From CAYRNC01 sp964425645 (GTDB lineage Bacteria > Bacillota > Clostridia > Peptostreptococcales > Anaerovoracaceae), in the NCBI GenBank assembly GCA_964425645.1, contig CAYRNC010000009.1, positions 1 to 35,986 on the forward strand: a stretch of DNA of 35,986 nt, read 5' to 3'. A program made the position numbers and the translations under genes. Below are positions 25,157-34,033 of this stretch, piece by piece. How positions within the stretch are numbered: position 1 is the stretch's first letter; every line of letters begins with the position of its first letter. Under the pieces are notes generated by a model, which was given only the letters and a program-made list of their open reading frames with translations, did no database searches and was not told the DNA's origin.

Positions 25157-26044
25157 ATGAACTATGCAACTATAGAATATAAGGGTGAAACAATGCTTTG
25201 CTTCGTAAACAAAAACGGGGACAAGGTATTTCAGCTGTCACATTATTTTAAAGAGAAAACGCCGGCTTCAATGGCAGAGCTTATAGCATCTTACAGGGAG
25301 GAATGGACTGATGATATCTTTCACTTTTTTGAAGAAAACCCCCGGCTTGCCATTTCATCGGCTGAGGTAACATTTCTTGCCCCCATACCTTCTCCGGCAA
25401 GGAACATAGTTTGCCTCGGGAAAAACTACGGCGAGCATGCAACGGAACTGAAGGGGCAAATTTTTTCTGATGCGCAACCGGAATTCCCCATTTATTTTAC
25501 AAAACCCGATCATACTGTCATAGGAACGGGGAAAACCATACTGCTGCATGAGAATCTTACGAAGATGCTGGATTATGAAGTTGAGCTGGCCCTCATCATA
25601 GGGAAAAAAGGCATAGACATACGGCAGGAAAATGCAGAAGAATACATATTCGGCTACACTGTAGCCAACGATATATCCGCACGGGATCTGCAGCAGAATC
25701 ACAGTCAGTGGTATAAGGGCAAAAGCTTAACAAGTCATTGCCCTATGGGACCTTTTATCGTCCATAAAAGCGCTTTGCCGCTGCCCCTACGCCTCGAAAT
25801 CAAATCATTTGTCAACGGTGAGCTGCGTCAGAATGGGAACACCAAAGATCTGCTGTTCGACATCCCCGCAATCATCAGCGACCTGTCAAAAGGCTATGAA
25901 CTGAGGCCGGGCGACATCATTTTGACGGGAACACCGGCAGGAGTGGGCATGGGATTTAACCCTCCCAAATACCTGAAAGCCAAGGATGAAGTGATCTGTC
26001 AAATAGAAAGAATAGGGAGCCTGATCAATACGGTAGATCTATGA
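25157..26044 (+). CDS. Fumarylacetoacetate hydrolase (FAH) family protein
   Basis: A 295-aa protein with a short N-terminal domain (about 1-75) and the FAH fold after it. Metal-binding segments are LDYEVELALIIGKKG and GYTVANDISARDLQ; GDIILTGTPAGVGMGF is the conserved C-terminal loop. The family covers acylpyruvate hydrolases, oxaloacetate decarboxylases, and hydratases/decarboxylases of aromatic degradation; no neighbour fixes the substrate, and acylpyruvate or oxaloacetate chemistry is a reasonable guess. It is monocistronic, and its TGA overlaps the convergent sirtuin stop by 6 nt. Confidence 0.9.
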   Translation: MNYATIEYKGETMLCFVNKNGDKVFQLSHYFKEKTPASMAELIASYREEWTDDIFHFFEENPRLAISSAEVTFLAPIPSPARNIVCLGKNYGEHATELKGQIFSDAQPEFPIYFTKPDHTVIGTGKTILLHENLTKMLDYEVELALIIGKKGIDIRQENAEEYIFGYTVANDISARDLQQNHSQWYKGKSLTSHCPMGPFIVHKSALPLPLRLEIKSFVNGELRQNGNTKDLLFDIPAIISDLSKGYELRPGDIILTGTPAGVGMGFNPPKYLKAKDEVICQIERIGSLINTVDL

Positions 26045-26800
26045 GGGATCGCCGACACAGGCCCACAGAACTTCACCGATTGCCTCACGTATCACTAGAT
26101 TTGCTCTGTCATCATACGATGTTTTCGATTTATTTATTAAAACGAGATTGCCTCCTTTGTAGTATCGAATAAGACCTGCGGCGGGGTATACCACCAAAGA
26201 GGTGCCTCCGACTATCAACGTATCGGCTTTTGATAAAGAGTTTACTGCGCCCGAAATTACGTTTTCATCCAGCGGCTCTTCGTAAAGAACCACATCAGGC
26301 TTAACCAGGCCTCCGCATTTTTTGCAAAAGGGGGTAAGGGTCTGCTCAGCCTTTTCATTTATGCAGTTTAAAGGATCCATGATATAGTCCAGATCATAAA
26401 ATGCATTGCAACGAACGCAGTTATTTCTCTGGACAGATCCATGCAGTTCATATACATTCTTACTTCCCGCCGTCTGATGCAGGCCGTCAATATTCTGGGT
26501 AATTACAGCCTCCAGCTTGCCCTGCTTCTCAAGCTTCGCCAAAGCTAAATGTGCCTTATTCGGCTTAACTTCGGGATAGATGAGATTATTCTTGTAATAA
26601 TCATAAAACATTTCTGTATTCCCCCGGAAAAAGGTAAGGGAAAGCATCTCCTCGGGGGACCTGTTGTATTTTTGCCTGGCTTTGTACAGCCCGTTTTCCG
26701 AACGGAAATCGGGAACACCGCTTTCGGTGGATACCCCGGCGCCCCCGAAGAACACTATCCTTTGACTCCCGTCCAGAATTCTTTTTAAATCTTCGTACAT
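26039..26800 (-). CDS. cobB: NAD-dependent protein deacylase, Sir2 family (sirtuin)
   Basis: A 253-aa sirtuin that removes acetyl or other acyl groups from lysines using NAD. The Rossmann segment is FFGGAGVSTESGVPDFRS, the NAD pocket TQNIDGLHQTAG, the catalytic base His120 (ELHGS), and the zinc is held by Cys128, Cys131, Cys159 and Cys162. The start is supported by GAGGTGATAATATG. It ends in TAG, overlapping the FAH-family gene. Confidence 0.94.
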   Translation of the reverse strand: MYEDLKRILDGSQRIVFFGGAGVSTESGVPDFRSENGLYKARQKYNRSPEEMLSLTFFRGNTEMFYDYYKNNLIYPEVKPNKAHLALAKLEKQGKLEAVITQNIDGLHQTAGSKNVYELHGSVQRNNCVRCNAFYDLDYIMDPLNCINEKAEQTLTPFCKKCGGLVKPDVVLYEEPLDENVISGAVNSLSKADTLIVGGTSLVVYPAAGLIRYYKGGNLVLINKSKTSYDDRANLVIREAIGEVLWACVGDPS

Positions 26801-26921
26801 ATTATCACCTCAGCACAATCTTATTACAGACTTCCGTTTCATTCAAGGCAAGATTTATCGCACCTGATTATTAATCGTTAACAACCAATATACTTTTAGA
26901 TTTAACCCTTATTATTCCTGC

Positions 26922-26950
26922 TTGCTCAAAGGTTTTACCGGAGATATAAT
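26922..26950 (+). promoter_or_regulatory. Promoter of the patatin-like gene
   Basis: TTGCTC (26922-26927), 17-nt spacer, TATAAT (26945-26950). Confidence 0.6.
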
Positions 26951-26998
26951 AATCAAAGCACAACGCTTGAAACAGAAGAATAAGTAAAGGCGGAACAC

Positions 26999-28096
26999 AT
27001 GGAAAAGAGGAATAAGACGGCCTTGGTTCTTGGCGGAGGCGGCTCAAGAGGAGCCTATGAAGTAGGTGTCTGGCAGGCGCTCAGGGAAATGGACATACAA
27101 ATAGATACAGTTACCGGCGCCTCGGTAGGCGCGATCAACGGCGCCATGGTAGCCCAGGATTCCTTTGATCTGACTGTAGAGCTTTGGAACCGGCTTGAAA
27201 ACGACATGATATTTGACAAGGGCATATTAAAAAAAGAAGAGGCGCCTCTTAAGGCTCTTTTGGAGAACTATGTCGATGAGGATGCTGTTCGAAAAAGCCC
27301 CGTAGACTATGGTCTTGTTACCGTTGAACTGCCGTCCCTGACACCCCGTTATCTATATAAGGATGATATCCCTTCAGGCCGTTTGATCGATTTTATCATA
27401 GCTAGCGCATCACTTTTTCCTGCCCTTTTACCCCATGATATAGACAATATAAAATATGTGGACGGAGGGTATCACGACAGCCTGCCCGTAGAAATGGCAA
27501 TAAAAAAAGGTGCAAACAGAATCATTGCGGTAGACCTGGATTCCGGCGTTACAAGACCCATAACTTCAAGGCAAAAAAACAACACTACTGTCATACGTTC
27601 AAAATGGGACCTGGGAAATATCCTGGTATTTAAAGGATCCAATGCGTCCCGCATCATGCGCCTGGGTTACCTTGATACGTTAAGAACTTTCGGATTCTGC
27701 GACGGAGGCTATTACTGTTTTCCAAAGGGTCATTTAAATAAAAAGGCCCTTGAATGCGCTGAGACGGCAGGAAGGCTCTTTGGCGTTGAACCTGTCTTTC
27801 TTTATTCAAAAGATACATTCGACGAAAAAATCAAAAGAAATGTTTTATCATACCGTAAGGAAATAGAGCGGGAACTTTCGGATTTCAATAAAGCTATACG
27901 AAACGGAAAAATCGGTAAAAAGGGCATTCCCAATCTGCTGCAGAAAATCAACGAACGCACTATGACAATCATAATTGCAGATTATTTAAGAAAACACCCT
28001 TCATCCGGAAAAACCTTTTTAACAAAGTCCGCCTTAATGCTGTTTAAAGAACTTTATAAAGCTGCAATATATCTTAATAAAGCTAATCTCATCTGA
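26999..28096 (+). CDS. Patatin-like phospholipase family protein
   Basis: A 365-aa protein with a Ser-Asp dyad lipid acyl hydrolase domain: oxyanion loop LGGGGSRGAYEVG (11-23), nucleophile Ser42 in GASVG, and Asp154 in the DGG motif (YVDGGYHDSLPVE). The C-terminal 120 residues are helical and basic. There is no signal peptide, so it is probably cytoplasmic or peripheral on the inner membrane face, acting on phospholipids. It starts 5 nt after AAAGGCGG. Its end overlaps the convergent ECF S component by 8 nt. Confidence 0.92.
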   Translation: MEKRNKTALVLGGGGSRGAYEVGVWQALREMDIQIDTVTGASVGAINGAMVAQDSFDLTVELWNRLENDMIFDKGILKKEEAPLKALLENYVDEDAVRKSPVDYGLVTVELPSLTPRYLYKDDIPSGRLIDFIIASASLFPALLPHDIDNIKYVDGGYHDSLPVEMAIKKGANRIIAVDLDSGVTRPITSRQKNNTTVIRSKWDLGNILVFKGSNASRIMRLGYLDTLRTFGFCDGGYYCFPKGHLNKKALECAETAGRLFGVEPVFLYSKDTFDEKIKRNVLSYRKEIERELSDFNKAIRNGKIGKKGIPNLLQKINERTMTIIIADYLRKHPSSGKTFLTKSALMLFKELYKAAIYLNKANLI

Positions 28097-28883
28097 TTGA
28101 TTCTGCACGTTTTCTTATTTCAAAAAACTTAGCCGCAGGTGTCTTTGCCAAGGCAGCCGTCAACAATGCGGCGATAAGAAAGCCTATCACAAACTGTATC
28201 ATATTCGCAGGTATGCTGAATGCGGATACCGCAAAATTCCCATACATGACCCCGCCTGCGATATAGTATCCAAAGACCATAAACAGACCGGCTAAAGTCA
28301 TTCCCAAAATCTCTGAAACGGGGATGATAAAATGTTCTGTCTTTCTGATTATCAATGCGATAACAATCAAAAAAACCGGTATCAGCAGTGCAGCAAGCAT
28401 AAGCTGGCTTTGCACAGTATTGATGAAAGCTACGAGCTCGCTGACGGTGGGGGTATCCTCCGATAAAAGGGCCGCCGGATTGTTCGCAGCCTCGTACTCA
28501 ACTATCCTTCCTACACCGAAATGAAAGACCATCCAAAAGCCTGCGGTAACGATCACGGCTATGGTGGTATTCCGCTTATTGTGCATACACTTTTCAATGG
28601 TAATGCCCATAAATAGCGCCATAAGACCTTTGATTGCAAATGTCCAGGGCACCCAATGAACATAGCCTAAAAACATATCGGCCATAGCCGATCCCACTCC
28701 GGCCGCCACCGCTCCGTGCCGCCATCCCAGAATCAATACCGATAAGAATATCATGCTGTCCCCCAAATGAATATATCCGTTTGTGAACGGTACAGGTATT
28801 GCAATCATCATAGTAGTCACCGTGATTACAGCCATCATCAGGCCTGTCATTATCAATTTATTTGTATTTTCTTTACGTGTCAC
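28089..28883 (-). CDS. ECF transporter S component (possible vitamin B6-type)
   Basis: A 264-aa integral membrane protein with about six hydrophobic segments. IHLGDSMIFLSVLILGWRHGAVAAGVGSAMADMFLGY and HWVPWTFAIKGLMALFMG mark the S components of the ECF-type riboflavin_trans_S/COG4720 group. S components bind a vitamin and use a shared EcfAA'T module coded elsewhere. The start is GTG 28883 with AGGTG upstream. It is transcribed divergently from a MocR/GabR-type regulator; such regulators often control vitamin B6 genes, so pyridoxal/pyridoxine uptake (PdxU2-like) is a plausible but unproven substrate. Confidence 0.85.
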   Translation of the reverse strand: MTRKENTNKLIMTGLMMAVITVTTMMIAIPVPFTNGYIHLGDSMIFLSVLILGWRHGAVAAGVGSAMADMFLGYVHWVPWTFAIKGLMALFMGITIEKCMHNKRNTTIAVIVTAGFWMVFHFGVGRIVEYEAANNPAALLSEDTPTVSELVAFINTVQSQLMLAALLIPVFLIVIALIIRKTEHFIIPVSEILGMTLAGLFMVFGYYIAGGVMYGNFAVSAFSIPANMIQFVIGFLIAALLTAALAKTPAAKFFEIRKRAESIR

Positions 28884-28911
28884 TTTTTTTCACCTACCTT
28901 GCCAATTCACT

Positions 28912-28939
28912 CTACAATTAGGATATAATAAAATTGTAG
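28912..28939. promoter_or_regulatory. Operator-like inverted repeat between ECF S gene and mocR
   Basis: CTACAATT (28912-28919) and AATTGTAG (28932-28939) are perfect 8-bp arms separated by 12 nt. The AT-rich centre contains a TATTAT-type -10 sequence for the minus-strand transporter gene, so a bound protein could block it. Confidence 0.45.
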
Positions 28940-28992
28940 CTATTAAAATAGTCAGTTAGCACTATTTTTGTAAATACAGTCCACCATTTATA

Positions 28993-29022
28993 TTCAAATA
29001 TGCCACGGTTTTATGATATAAT
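28993..29022 (+). promoter_or_regulatory. Promoter of the MocR-type regulator gene
   Basis: Weak -35 TTCAAA (28993-28998), 18-nt spacer, consensus -10 TATAAT (29017-29022). Confidence 0.5.
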
Positions 29023-29063
29023 GTGTACAGTTCAGAAAATGCACCAATACAAAAGGAGAAATC

Positions 29064-30467
29064 ATGATCACGCTTACACCGGTTCTGGATGACACATTAA
29101 AGACCCCCTTGTACCAGCAGCTATTTGTATATATCCGGGAAGCGATACTTTCCGGGGATATTCTCCCGGGAGAAAAGCTGCCTTCGCTTCGATCTTTGGC
29201 CAAATCGTTAAGCCTTAGCGTAACAACGATAGATTTAGCCTACAATCAACTTCAGGTGGAGGGCTATGTCGACAGCAAACCCCAATCGGGCTATTATGTA
29301 AATGCGATATCCCCACGCATAAAAGGCCCAAAAGCAGAAACCAGCAGAAACCCGGGATTTTCCGATGAAAAGGCGCCGATAGAAATTGCTCAATCCGACG
29401 TCTACATCGATCCTTCGGGCTTCGACTTTACCAAATGGAAAAAATGCATGAACCGAATATTGACAGATCAAAGCGACCTGCTGATGCAGGAGGGAGATCC
29501 CAAAGGGGAGGCGCCTTTAAGGTACGAGATATCAAAATACATATATCAGTCACGGGGGGTAAGCTGCAGTCAGGATCGCATAATAATAGGGGCGGGGACA
29601 CAGCAGCTTACAGGACTGCTTTGCATTATATTGCAGCAAATGGGCATCGATCATGTCTCCTTTGAAGACCCGGGCTATCTTCCCGCGCGGGGGATTTTCA
29701 GAGACAGAGGGTTTAAGATGACTGAAGTTCCAATAGACAAGGATGGAATCAGAATTGAAAAACTGCCGACGAACATAAGGTCGACAGTTTATGTAAGCCC
29801 CTCCAACCAGTTTCCCACAGGTTCTGTCATGCCTATCGCAAGAAGATACGCTCTTCTCGACTGGGCCTTTCGAAACAGCAGCATCGTCATAGAAGATGAC
29901 TACAACAGCGAGCTTCGTTACGACAGCCGTCCCGTTCCTTCTTTGCAGGGACTGGACAACAAGGATTTGGTCGTGTATCTGGGATCCTTTTCCTCAACCT
30001 TGTTTCCTTCAATTAAAATCAGCTATATGGTTCTTCCGTCTTCTTTGCACCGACTGTCTTTAAAGGTTTTGGGAGATTACACACAGACCTGCTCAAAAAC
30101 GGAACAGCTGACCCTTGCACTTTATATGGAAAACGGCTATTATATGACGCATTTAAAAAGGATCAGAAAGCTTTATGCACAAAAAAAACAAGCTGCCGCG
30201 GCAGCTATCCAAAAGTATGCCCGTAAAAACGTAAAGATTCTGCACAGCAGTTCGGGCATGCATATGCTTTTAGAATTGAAGGCCATTGCCGGCTCCAAAA
30301 CCACAGACGACATTTGCCGATTGGCCCATGAAGCCGGCTTTATGCTGGTGCCTATAAAGGAATCCTTCGGAGAAAAGACCGATACCGGCATAGTCATTTT
30401 CTATTACGCCCGCATAGCCCTGGATAAAATGGAGGAGGCTGTTAAAAAGCTTGCCGCCCTTCTTTAA
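29064..30467 (+). CDS. MocR/GabR-type regulator (GntR HTH + aminotransferase-like domain)
   Basis: A 467-aa protein. Residues 1-75 are a GntR winged helix (LYQQLFVYIREAILSGDILPG, LPSLRSLAKSLSLSVTTIDLAYNQL); residues 110-467 are a fold-type I aminotransferase-like domain with YVSPSNQFPTGSVMP and IVIEDDYNSELRY. These regulators sense PLP or an amine-PLP adduct. The segment that in GabR/PdxR reads GTFSK is GSFSS here: Ser311 (codon at 29994-29996) stands where the Schiff-base Lys should be, and the downstream Arg is Lys318. AAAAGGAG precedes the ATG. It is divergent from the ECF S component, and its TAA shares TTAA with the convergent nitroreductase stop. Confidence 0.9.
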   Translation: MITLTPVLDDTLKTPLYQQLFVYIREAILSGDILPGEKLPSLRSLAKSLSLSVTTIDLAYNQLQVEGYVDSKPQSGYYVNAISPRIKGPKAETSRNPGFSDEKAPIEIAQSDVYIDPSGFDFTKWKKCMNRILTDQSDLLMQEGDPKGEAPLRYEISKYIYQSRGVSCSQDRIIIGAGTQQLTGLLCIILQQMGIDHVSFEDPGYLPARGIFRDRGFKMTEVPIDKDGIRIEKLPTNIRSTVYVSPSNQFPTGSVMPIARRYALLDWAFRNSSIVIEDDYNSELRYDSRPVPSLQGLDNKDLVVYLGSFSSTLFPSIKISYMVLPSSLHRLSLKVLGDYTQTCSKTEQLTLALYMENGYYMTHLKRIRKLYAQKKQAAAAAIQKYARKNVKILHSSSGMHMLLELKAIAGSKTTDDICRLAHEAGFMLVPIKESFGEKTDTGIVIFYYARIALDKMEEAVKKLAALL

Positions 30468-31120
30468 TCCAAAAATGTGCATATCTCACTCAGTTCCTTC
30501 TTCTTAGGGCTTCTCGCACCCTCTTCAGGCACCCCTATACAGAACATGCACGCAAGAAAATAGCCCTCTTTTTCAAAGCCGGCCTCTTCTTTTAAAACAG
30601 CTTCGATTTGATCCGTGGCATAGTTCTGACCCGTAAGAAAGCATGCCCCGTAGCCCAAATCGATCGCTCTTAAATTCATATTTTCTAAAGCAGCGCCGAT
30701 ATTTTGCATACCGGGGCTTCTGATATCCAGCTTATCGATGTCCTCTTTGGGATATTCGGCAAATATCAGTTCTTCGCGCCCGCTTGGGGGATAATAGGTC
30801 GCATAAACCGCAATCAATATGGGAGCGTTCAGATAAAAAAGAGTGAAGTTCTTAACGAATTTCCGAAAGCGAAGACCTTTTTCAGGATCTTTTTTATCCA
30901 TTGCTAATGCAATCTCTTCGTTCTTTCCGACAATTGCCTCAGCTATTTTTTCTTTAAGCCTGCGGTCCCGCATGACGACGAAATGCCAGTTTTGACAATT
31001 TGATCCCGATGGAGCTACTCTGGCGGCATCCAGAATCTCATACAAATCCTCCTGTGAAACATCCTGACCCTTATATTTTCTGATGCTTTGACGTTTGTAG
31101 ATAGCTTCTTTAACTTCCAT
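30464..31120 (-). CDS. Nitroreductase family protein
   Basis: A 218-aa FMN-dependent oxidoreductase. IYKRQSIRKYKGQDV near the start and VAPSGSNCQNWHFVVMRD (about 36-53) bind FMN phosphate; the region near 140-165 (GAALENMNLRAIDLGYGACFLTG) is typical of the family. Substrates may be nitroaromatics, quinones or flavins; the real one cannot be told. AGGAGG is 9 nt before ATG 31120. It follows leuB on the same strand but has its own promoter. Confidence 0.9.
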   Translation of the reverse strand: MEVKEAIYKRQSIRKYKGQDVSQEDLYEILDAARVAPSGSNCQNWHFVVMRDRRLKEKIAEAIVGKNEEIALAMDKKDPEKGLRFRKFVKNFTLFYLNAPILIAVYATYYPPSGREELIFAEYPKEDIDKLDIRSPGMQNIGAALENMNLRAIDLGYGACFLTGQNYATDQIEAVLKEEAGFEKEGYFLACMFCIGVPEEGARSPKKKELSEICTFLD

Positions 31121-31145
31121 TTCATGTTACCTCCTATCTGCCCCA

Positions 31146-31174
31146 ATTGTAGCATCATCTTCCTTACGTGGCAA
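31146..31174 (-). promoter_or_regulatory. Promoter of the nitroreductase gene
   Basis: TTGCCA (31169-31174), 17-nt spacer, TACAAT (31146-31151). It overlaps the last codons of leuB. No intrinsic terminator is seen after leuB, so readthrough from the leu operon is also possible. Confidence 0.55.
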
Positions 31175-32249
31175 TCCTGCAAACAGCATCGGAAATTCTG
31201 TCGCCTGTTTCCTTTGTTCCTATTTGTTTTTTTCCAGGACTTAAGATATCTGCCGTTCTGTAACCTTTCCTAAGCACATAATCCACCGCTTTTTCAACTG
31301 CCAAAGCCTCTTTTAAAAGATGAAATGAATCCCGAAGCATCATGGCGCACGATAAGACGGCGCCCATCGGATTCGCCGTATCCTCGCCTGCAATATCGGG
31401 AGCGCTGCCGTGAATGGGTTCATAAATACCGATTCTCCCTTCTCCAAGACTGGATGAGGGCTGCATCCCTATCGAACCTGTTATCATTGCCGCCTCATCG
31501 GACAATATATCCCCGAACAAGTTAGAGGTCATGATGACATCAAATTGCCCCGGATCGCGAATGAGCTGCATTGCGGCGTTATCAACGTACATATGCGACA
31601 GCTCCACTAAAGGATAACTTTTTGCCGTTTCGCATACAATTCTGCGCCACAGCCTGGAGCTTTCAAGCACGTTGGCTTTATCAACGCTCGTTAACTTCCT
31701 TCTCCTTTTCATAGCTGTTTTAAAGGCTGTTTCGGCTATCCGTGCTATTTCTTTCTCGCTGTAGATCTCAACGTCGTAAGCAACCAACCCTTTATCGCCT
31801 TTTCGGGTCGCTTTTTCACCAAAATAAATTCCTCCGGTAAGCTCCCGAACAACAATGAAATCAAAGCCCTTTTCTGAGATGTCGGATCGCAAAGGACTCG
31901 ATTGTGACAGTTCGGGAAAAAGCAGTGCAGGACGCAAATTTGCATAGAGCTCCAGCTTCTTTCTCAATCCTAATATTGCCTGTTCCGGCCGTTTCGGACC
32001 CGGAAGATGATCCCATTTCGGTCCTCCGACGGCGCCAAGAAGTATGCTGTCGCTTTTAAGGCATCCCTGCACCGTAGCATCAGGCAAAGGGCTGCCAACG
32101 ATATCTATTGCGGCTCCCCCGGCCAAAAGCTTTTCGTAAATGAATTCATGTCCGTATACCTGTCCCACCTTATCAAGAACCTTTTTGCATTCCGAAATAA
32201 TCTCGGGTCCTATGCCGTCTCCTTCGATCAATGCAATATTAAATCTCAT
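31164..32249 (-). CDS. leuB: 3-isopropylmalate dehydrogenase
   Basis: A 361-aa NAD-dependent oxidative decarboxylase, third enzymatic step of the leucine branch. Motifs are IALIEGDGIGPEI, AVGGPKWDHLPGPKRPE, the substrate loop YANLRPA, RELTGGIYFGEK, and YEPIHGSAPDIAGEDTANPMGAVLS with the NAD-binding turn. It overlaps leuD by 11 nt and is the last gene of leuACDB. Confidence 0.97.
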   Translation of the reverse strand: MRFNIALIEGDGIGPEIISECKKVLDKVGQVYGHEFIYEKLLAGGAAIDIVGSPLPDATVQGCLKSDSILLGAVGGPKWDHLPGPKRPEQAILGLRKKLELYANLRPALLFPELSQSSPLRSDISEKGFDFIVVRELTGGIYFGEKATRKGDKGLVAYDVEIYSEKEIARIAETAFKTAMKRRRKLTSVDKANVLESSRLWRRIVCETAKSYPLVELSHMYVDNAAMQLIRDPGQFDVIMTSNLFGDILSDEAAMITGSIGMQPSSSLGEGRIGIYEPIHGSAPDIAGEDTANPMGAVLSCAMMLRDSFHLLKEALAVEKAVDYVLRKGYRTADILSPGKKQIGTKETGDRISDAVCRIAT

Positions 32250-32730
32250 CCTTTATTTTCTCCTTTACATAGCCCACGAGACCCTCGCGTTCGATGATCT
32301 CGCGTATAAAGGGCGGAAAAGGCTCCGCCTTATAGCTTTCGCCTTTTGTGTGATTGTCTATGATGCCGGAAATGAAATCCACAGTAACTTCATCCCCTGC
32401 GTCGATACGCTTTGCCGCCTCCTCACACTCTAAAATAGGCAGGCCCGTGTTAAAAGCGTTTCGATAAAATATGCGTGCAAATGTGGGTGCAATCACACAG
32501 CAAATCCCCGACGCCCTGATAGCAACAGGTGCATGCTCTCTCGATGAACCGCAGCCGAAATTGCTTCCGGCAACGATTATATCACCCTCCTTCACAACAG
32601 AAATAAATTCCTTATCTATGTCCTCCATGCAGTGCATTGCCAGTTTCGAAGGGTCCGCCGTATCGAGATATCGTGCAGGAATGATTACATCGGTATCAAC
32701 ATTCTTTCCGTATTTAAAAACCTTTCCCAT
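32239..32730 (-). CDS. leuD: 3-isopropylmalate dehydratase small subunit
   Basis: A 163-aa swivel subunit that forms the isomerase with LeuC. It starts VFKYGKNVDTDVIIPARYL and carries GSNFGCGSSREHAP and CVIAPTFARIFYRNAFNTGLP, all diagnostic of the short (archaeal/clostridial-type) LeuD. It starts 15 nt after leuC with AAAGG sites upstream. Confidence 0.97.
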   Translation of the reverse strand: MGKVFKYGKNVDTDVIIPARYLDTADPSKLAMHCMEDIDKEFISVVKEGDIIVAGSNFGCGSSREHAPVAIRASGICCVIAPTFARIFYRNAFNTGLPILECEEAAKRIDAGDEVTVDFISGIIDNHTKGESYKAEPFPPFIREIIEREGLVGYVKEKIKDEI

Positions 32731-32745
32731 ATTCCTTTTCCTTTC

Positions 32746-34029
32746 TCAGAACCTGCAGTCCAGTTCCTCGGGGCTGCTGATATAGCCTGTCACGGCAGAT
32801 GCTGCCGCCACGGCCGGGCCAGCCAAATATATTTCTGAATCCACGTGACCCATGCGGCCGACAAAATTTCGGTTCGTCGTGGCCACCGCCCGTTCTCCGG
32901 CCGCCAGTACTCCCATGTGGCCTCCCAGACACGGCCCGCACGTCGGCGTAGAAAGCACCGCCCCGGCCTTCACGAAAATTTCCGCAAAGCCATTTTTAAC
33001 GCATTCTAAATAGATCTTCTGGGTCCCGGGAATGATGATCAATCTGACACCCTTTGACACCTTTTTACCTTTAAGAATCTTGGCTGCAATTTTCATATCC
33101 TCCATCCGCCCGTTTGTGCATGAGCCGATGACGACCTGATCAATCTTTATTTCCCCCACAGATTCTATAGATTTTATATTTTCCGGAAGATGCGGGAATG
33201 CTACGGTGGGATGAACAGCGGATATATCTATTTCATAAATTTTTTCGTATACTGCATTTTTATCCGCTTTATATGTTTTCACTTTTTTCTTTACGGCCTT
33301 ACTTTTATTCTCTTTCATATATTTTCTTGTTTTATCATCTACCGGAAAGATCCCGTTCTTTGCCCCGGCCTCTATGGCCATATTTGCCATAGTAAAACGA
33401 TCATCCATGGAAAGATTGGATAATCCCGGGCCGATAAATTCCATAGACTTATACAGGGCGCCGTCGACACCTATCATACCTATGATATGAAGGATGATAT
33501 CCTTTCCCCCCACCCATTTTTCAGGTTTGCCGAAAAGTACAAATTTTAAGGCCGAAGGCACCTTAAACCAGGCCTTACCCCTGGCCATGCCCCCAGCCAT
33601 ATCCGTTGAACCGATTCCGGTTGCAAACGCACCTAAAGCCCCGTAGGTACAGGTATGCGAATCTGAACCTATTACCAGATCCCCCGCTGCCACAAGACCT
33701 TTTTCAGGCAATAAAACATGCTCTATGCCCATTTCTCCTACTTCGAAATAATTGGTGATATCCTGCTCTTTTGCAAATTCACGCAGAGATTTGCTCTGCT
33801 CTGCAGCCCTTATATCTCTGTTGGGGGTAAAGTGATCGGGCACGAGCACTATTTTGTCCTTATCAAACACCTTTTTTGCCCCCATTTTGATAAACTCTCT
33901 GATTGCTACAGGCGCAGTGATATCATTTCCTAAAACTATATCCAATTCCGCCTCGATAAACTGTCCCGCCTTTACCTCTTTCAACCCTGCATGTGCTGCG
34001 AGTATTTTTTGCGTCATGGTCATACCCAT
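32746..34029 (-). CDS. leuC: 3-isopropylmalate dehydratase large subunit
   Basis: A 427-aa aconitase-type 4Fe-4S enzyme that isomerises 2- to 3-isopropylmalate. Cluster ligands are Cys304 (GSCTNGR), Cys364 and Cys367 (TPTCGPCLGG). GSDSHTCTYGALGAFATG is the substrate loop. The length is that of the short HACN-type LeuC, matching the short LeuD. A lysine-rich stretch (about 233-257) looks like a family-variable loop. AAGGAG precedes the ATG; it begins 4 nt after leuA. Confidence 0.97.
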   Translation of the reverse strand: MGMTMTQKILAAHAGLKEVKAGQFIEAELDIVLGNDITAPVAIREFIKMGAKKVFDKDKIVLVPDHFTPNRDIRAAEQSKSLREFAKEQDITNYFEVGEMGIEHVLLPEKGLVAAGDLVIGSDSHTCTYGALGAFATGIGSTDMAGGMARGKAWFKVPSALKFVLFGKPEKWVGGKDIILHIIGMIGVDGALYKSMEFIGPGLSNLSMDDRFTMANMAIEAGAKNGIFPVDDKTRKYMKENKSKAVKKKVKTYKADKNAVYEKIYEIDISAVHPTVAFPHLPENIKSIESVGEIKIDQVVIGSCTNGRMEDMKIAAKILKGKKVSKGVRLIIIPGTQKIYLECVKNGFAEIFVKAGAVLSTPTCGPCLGGHMGVLAAGERAVATTNRNFVGRMGHVDSEIYLAGPAVAAASAVTGYISSPEELDCRF

Positions 34030-34033
34030 GGCT

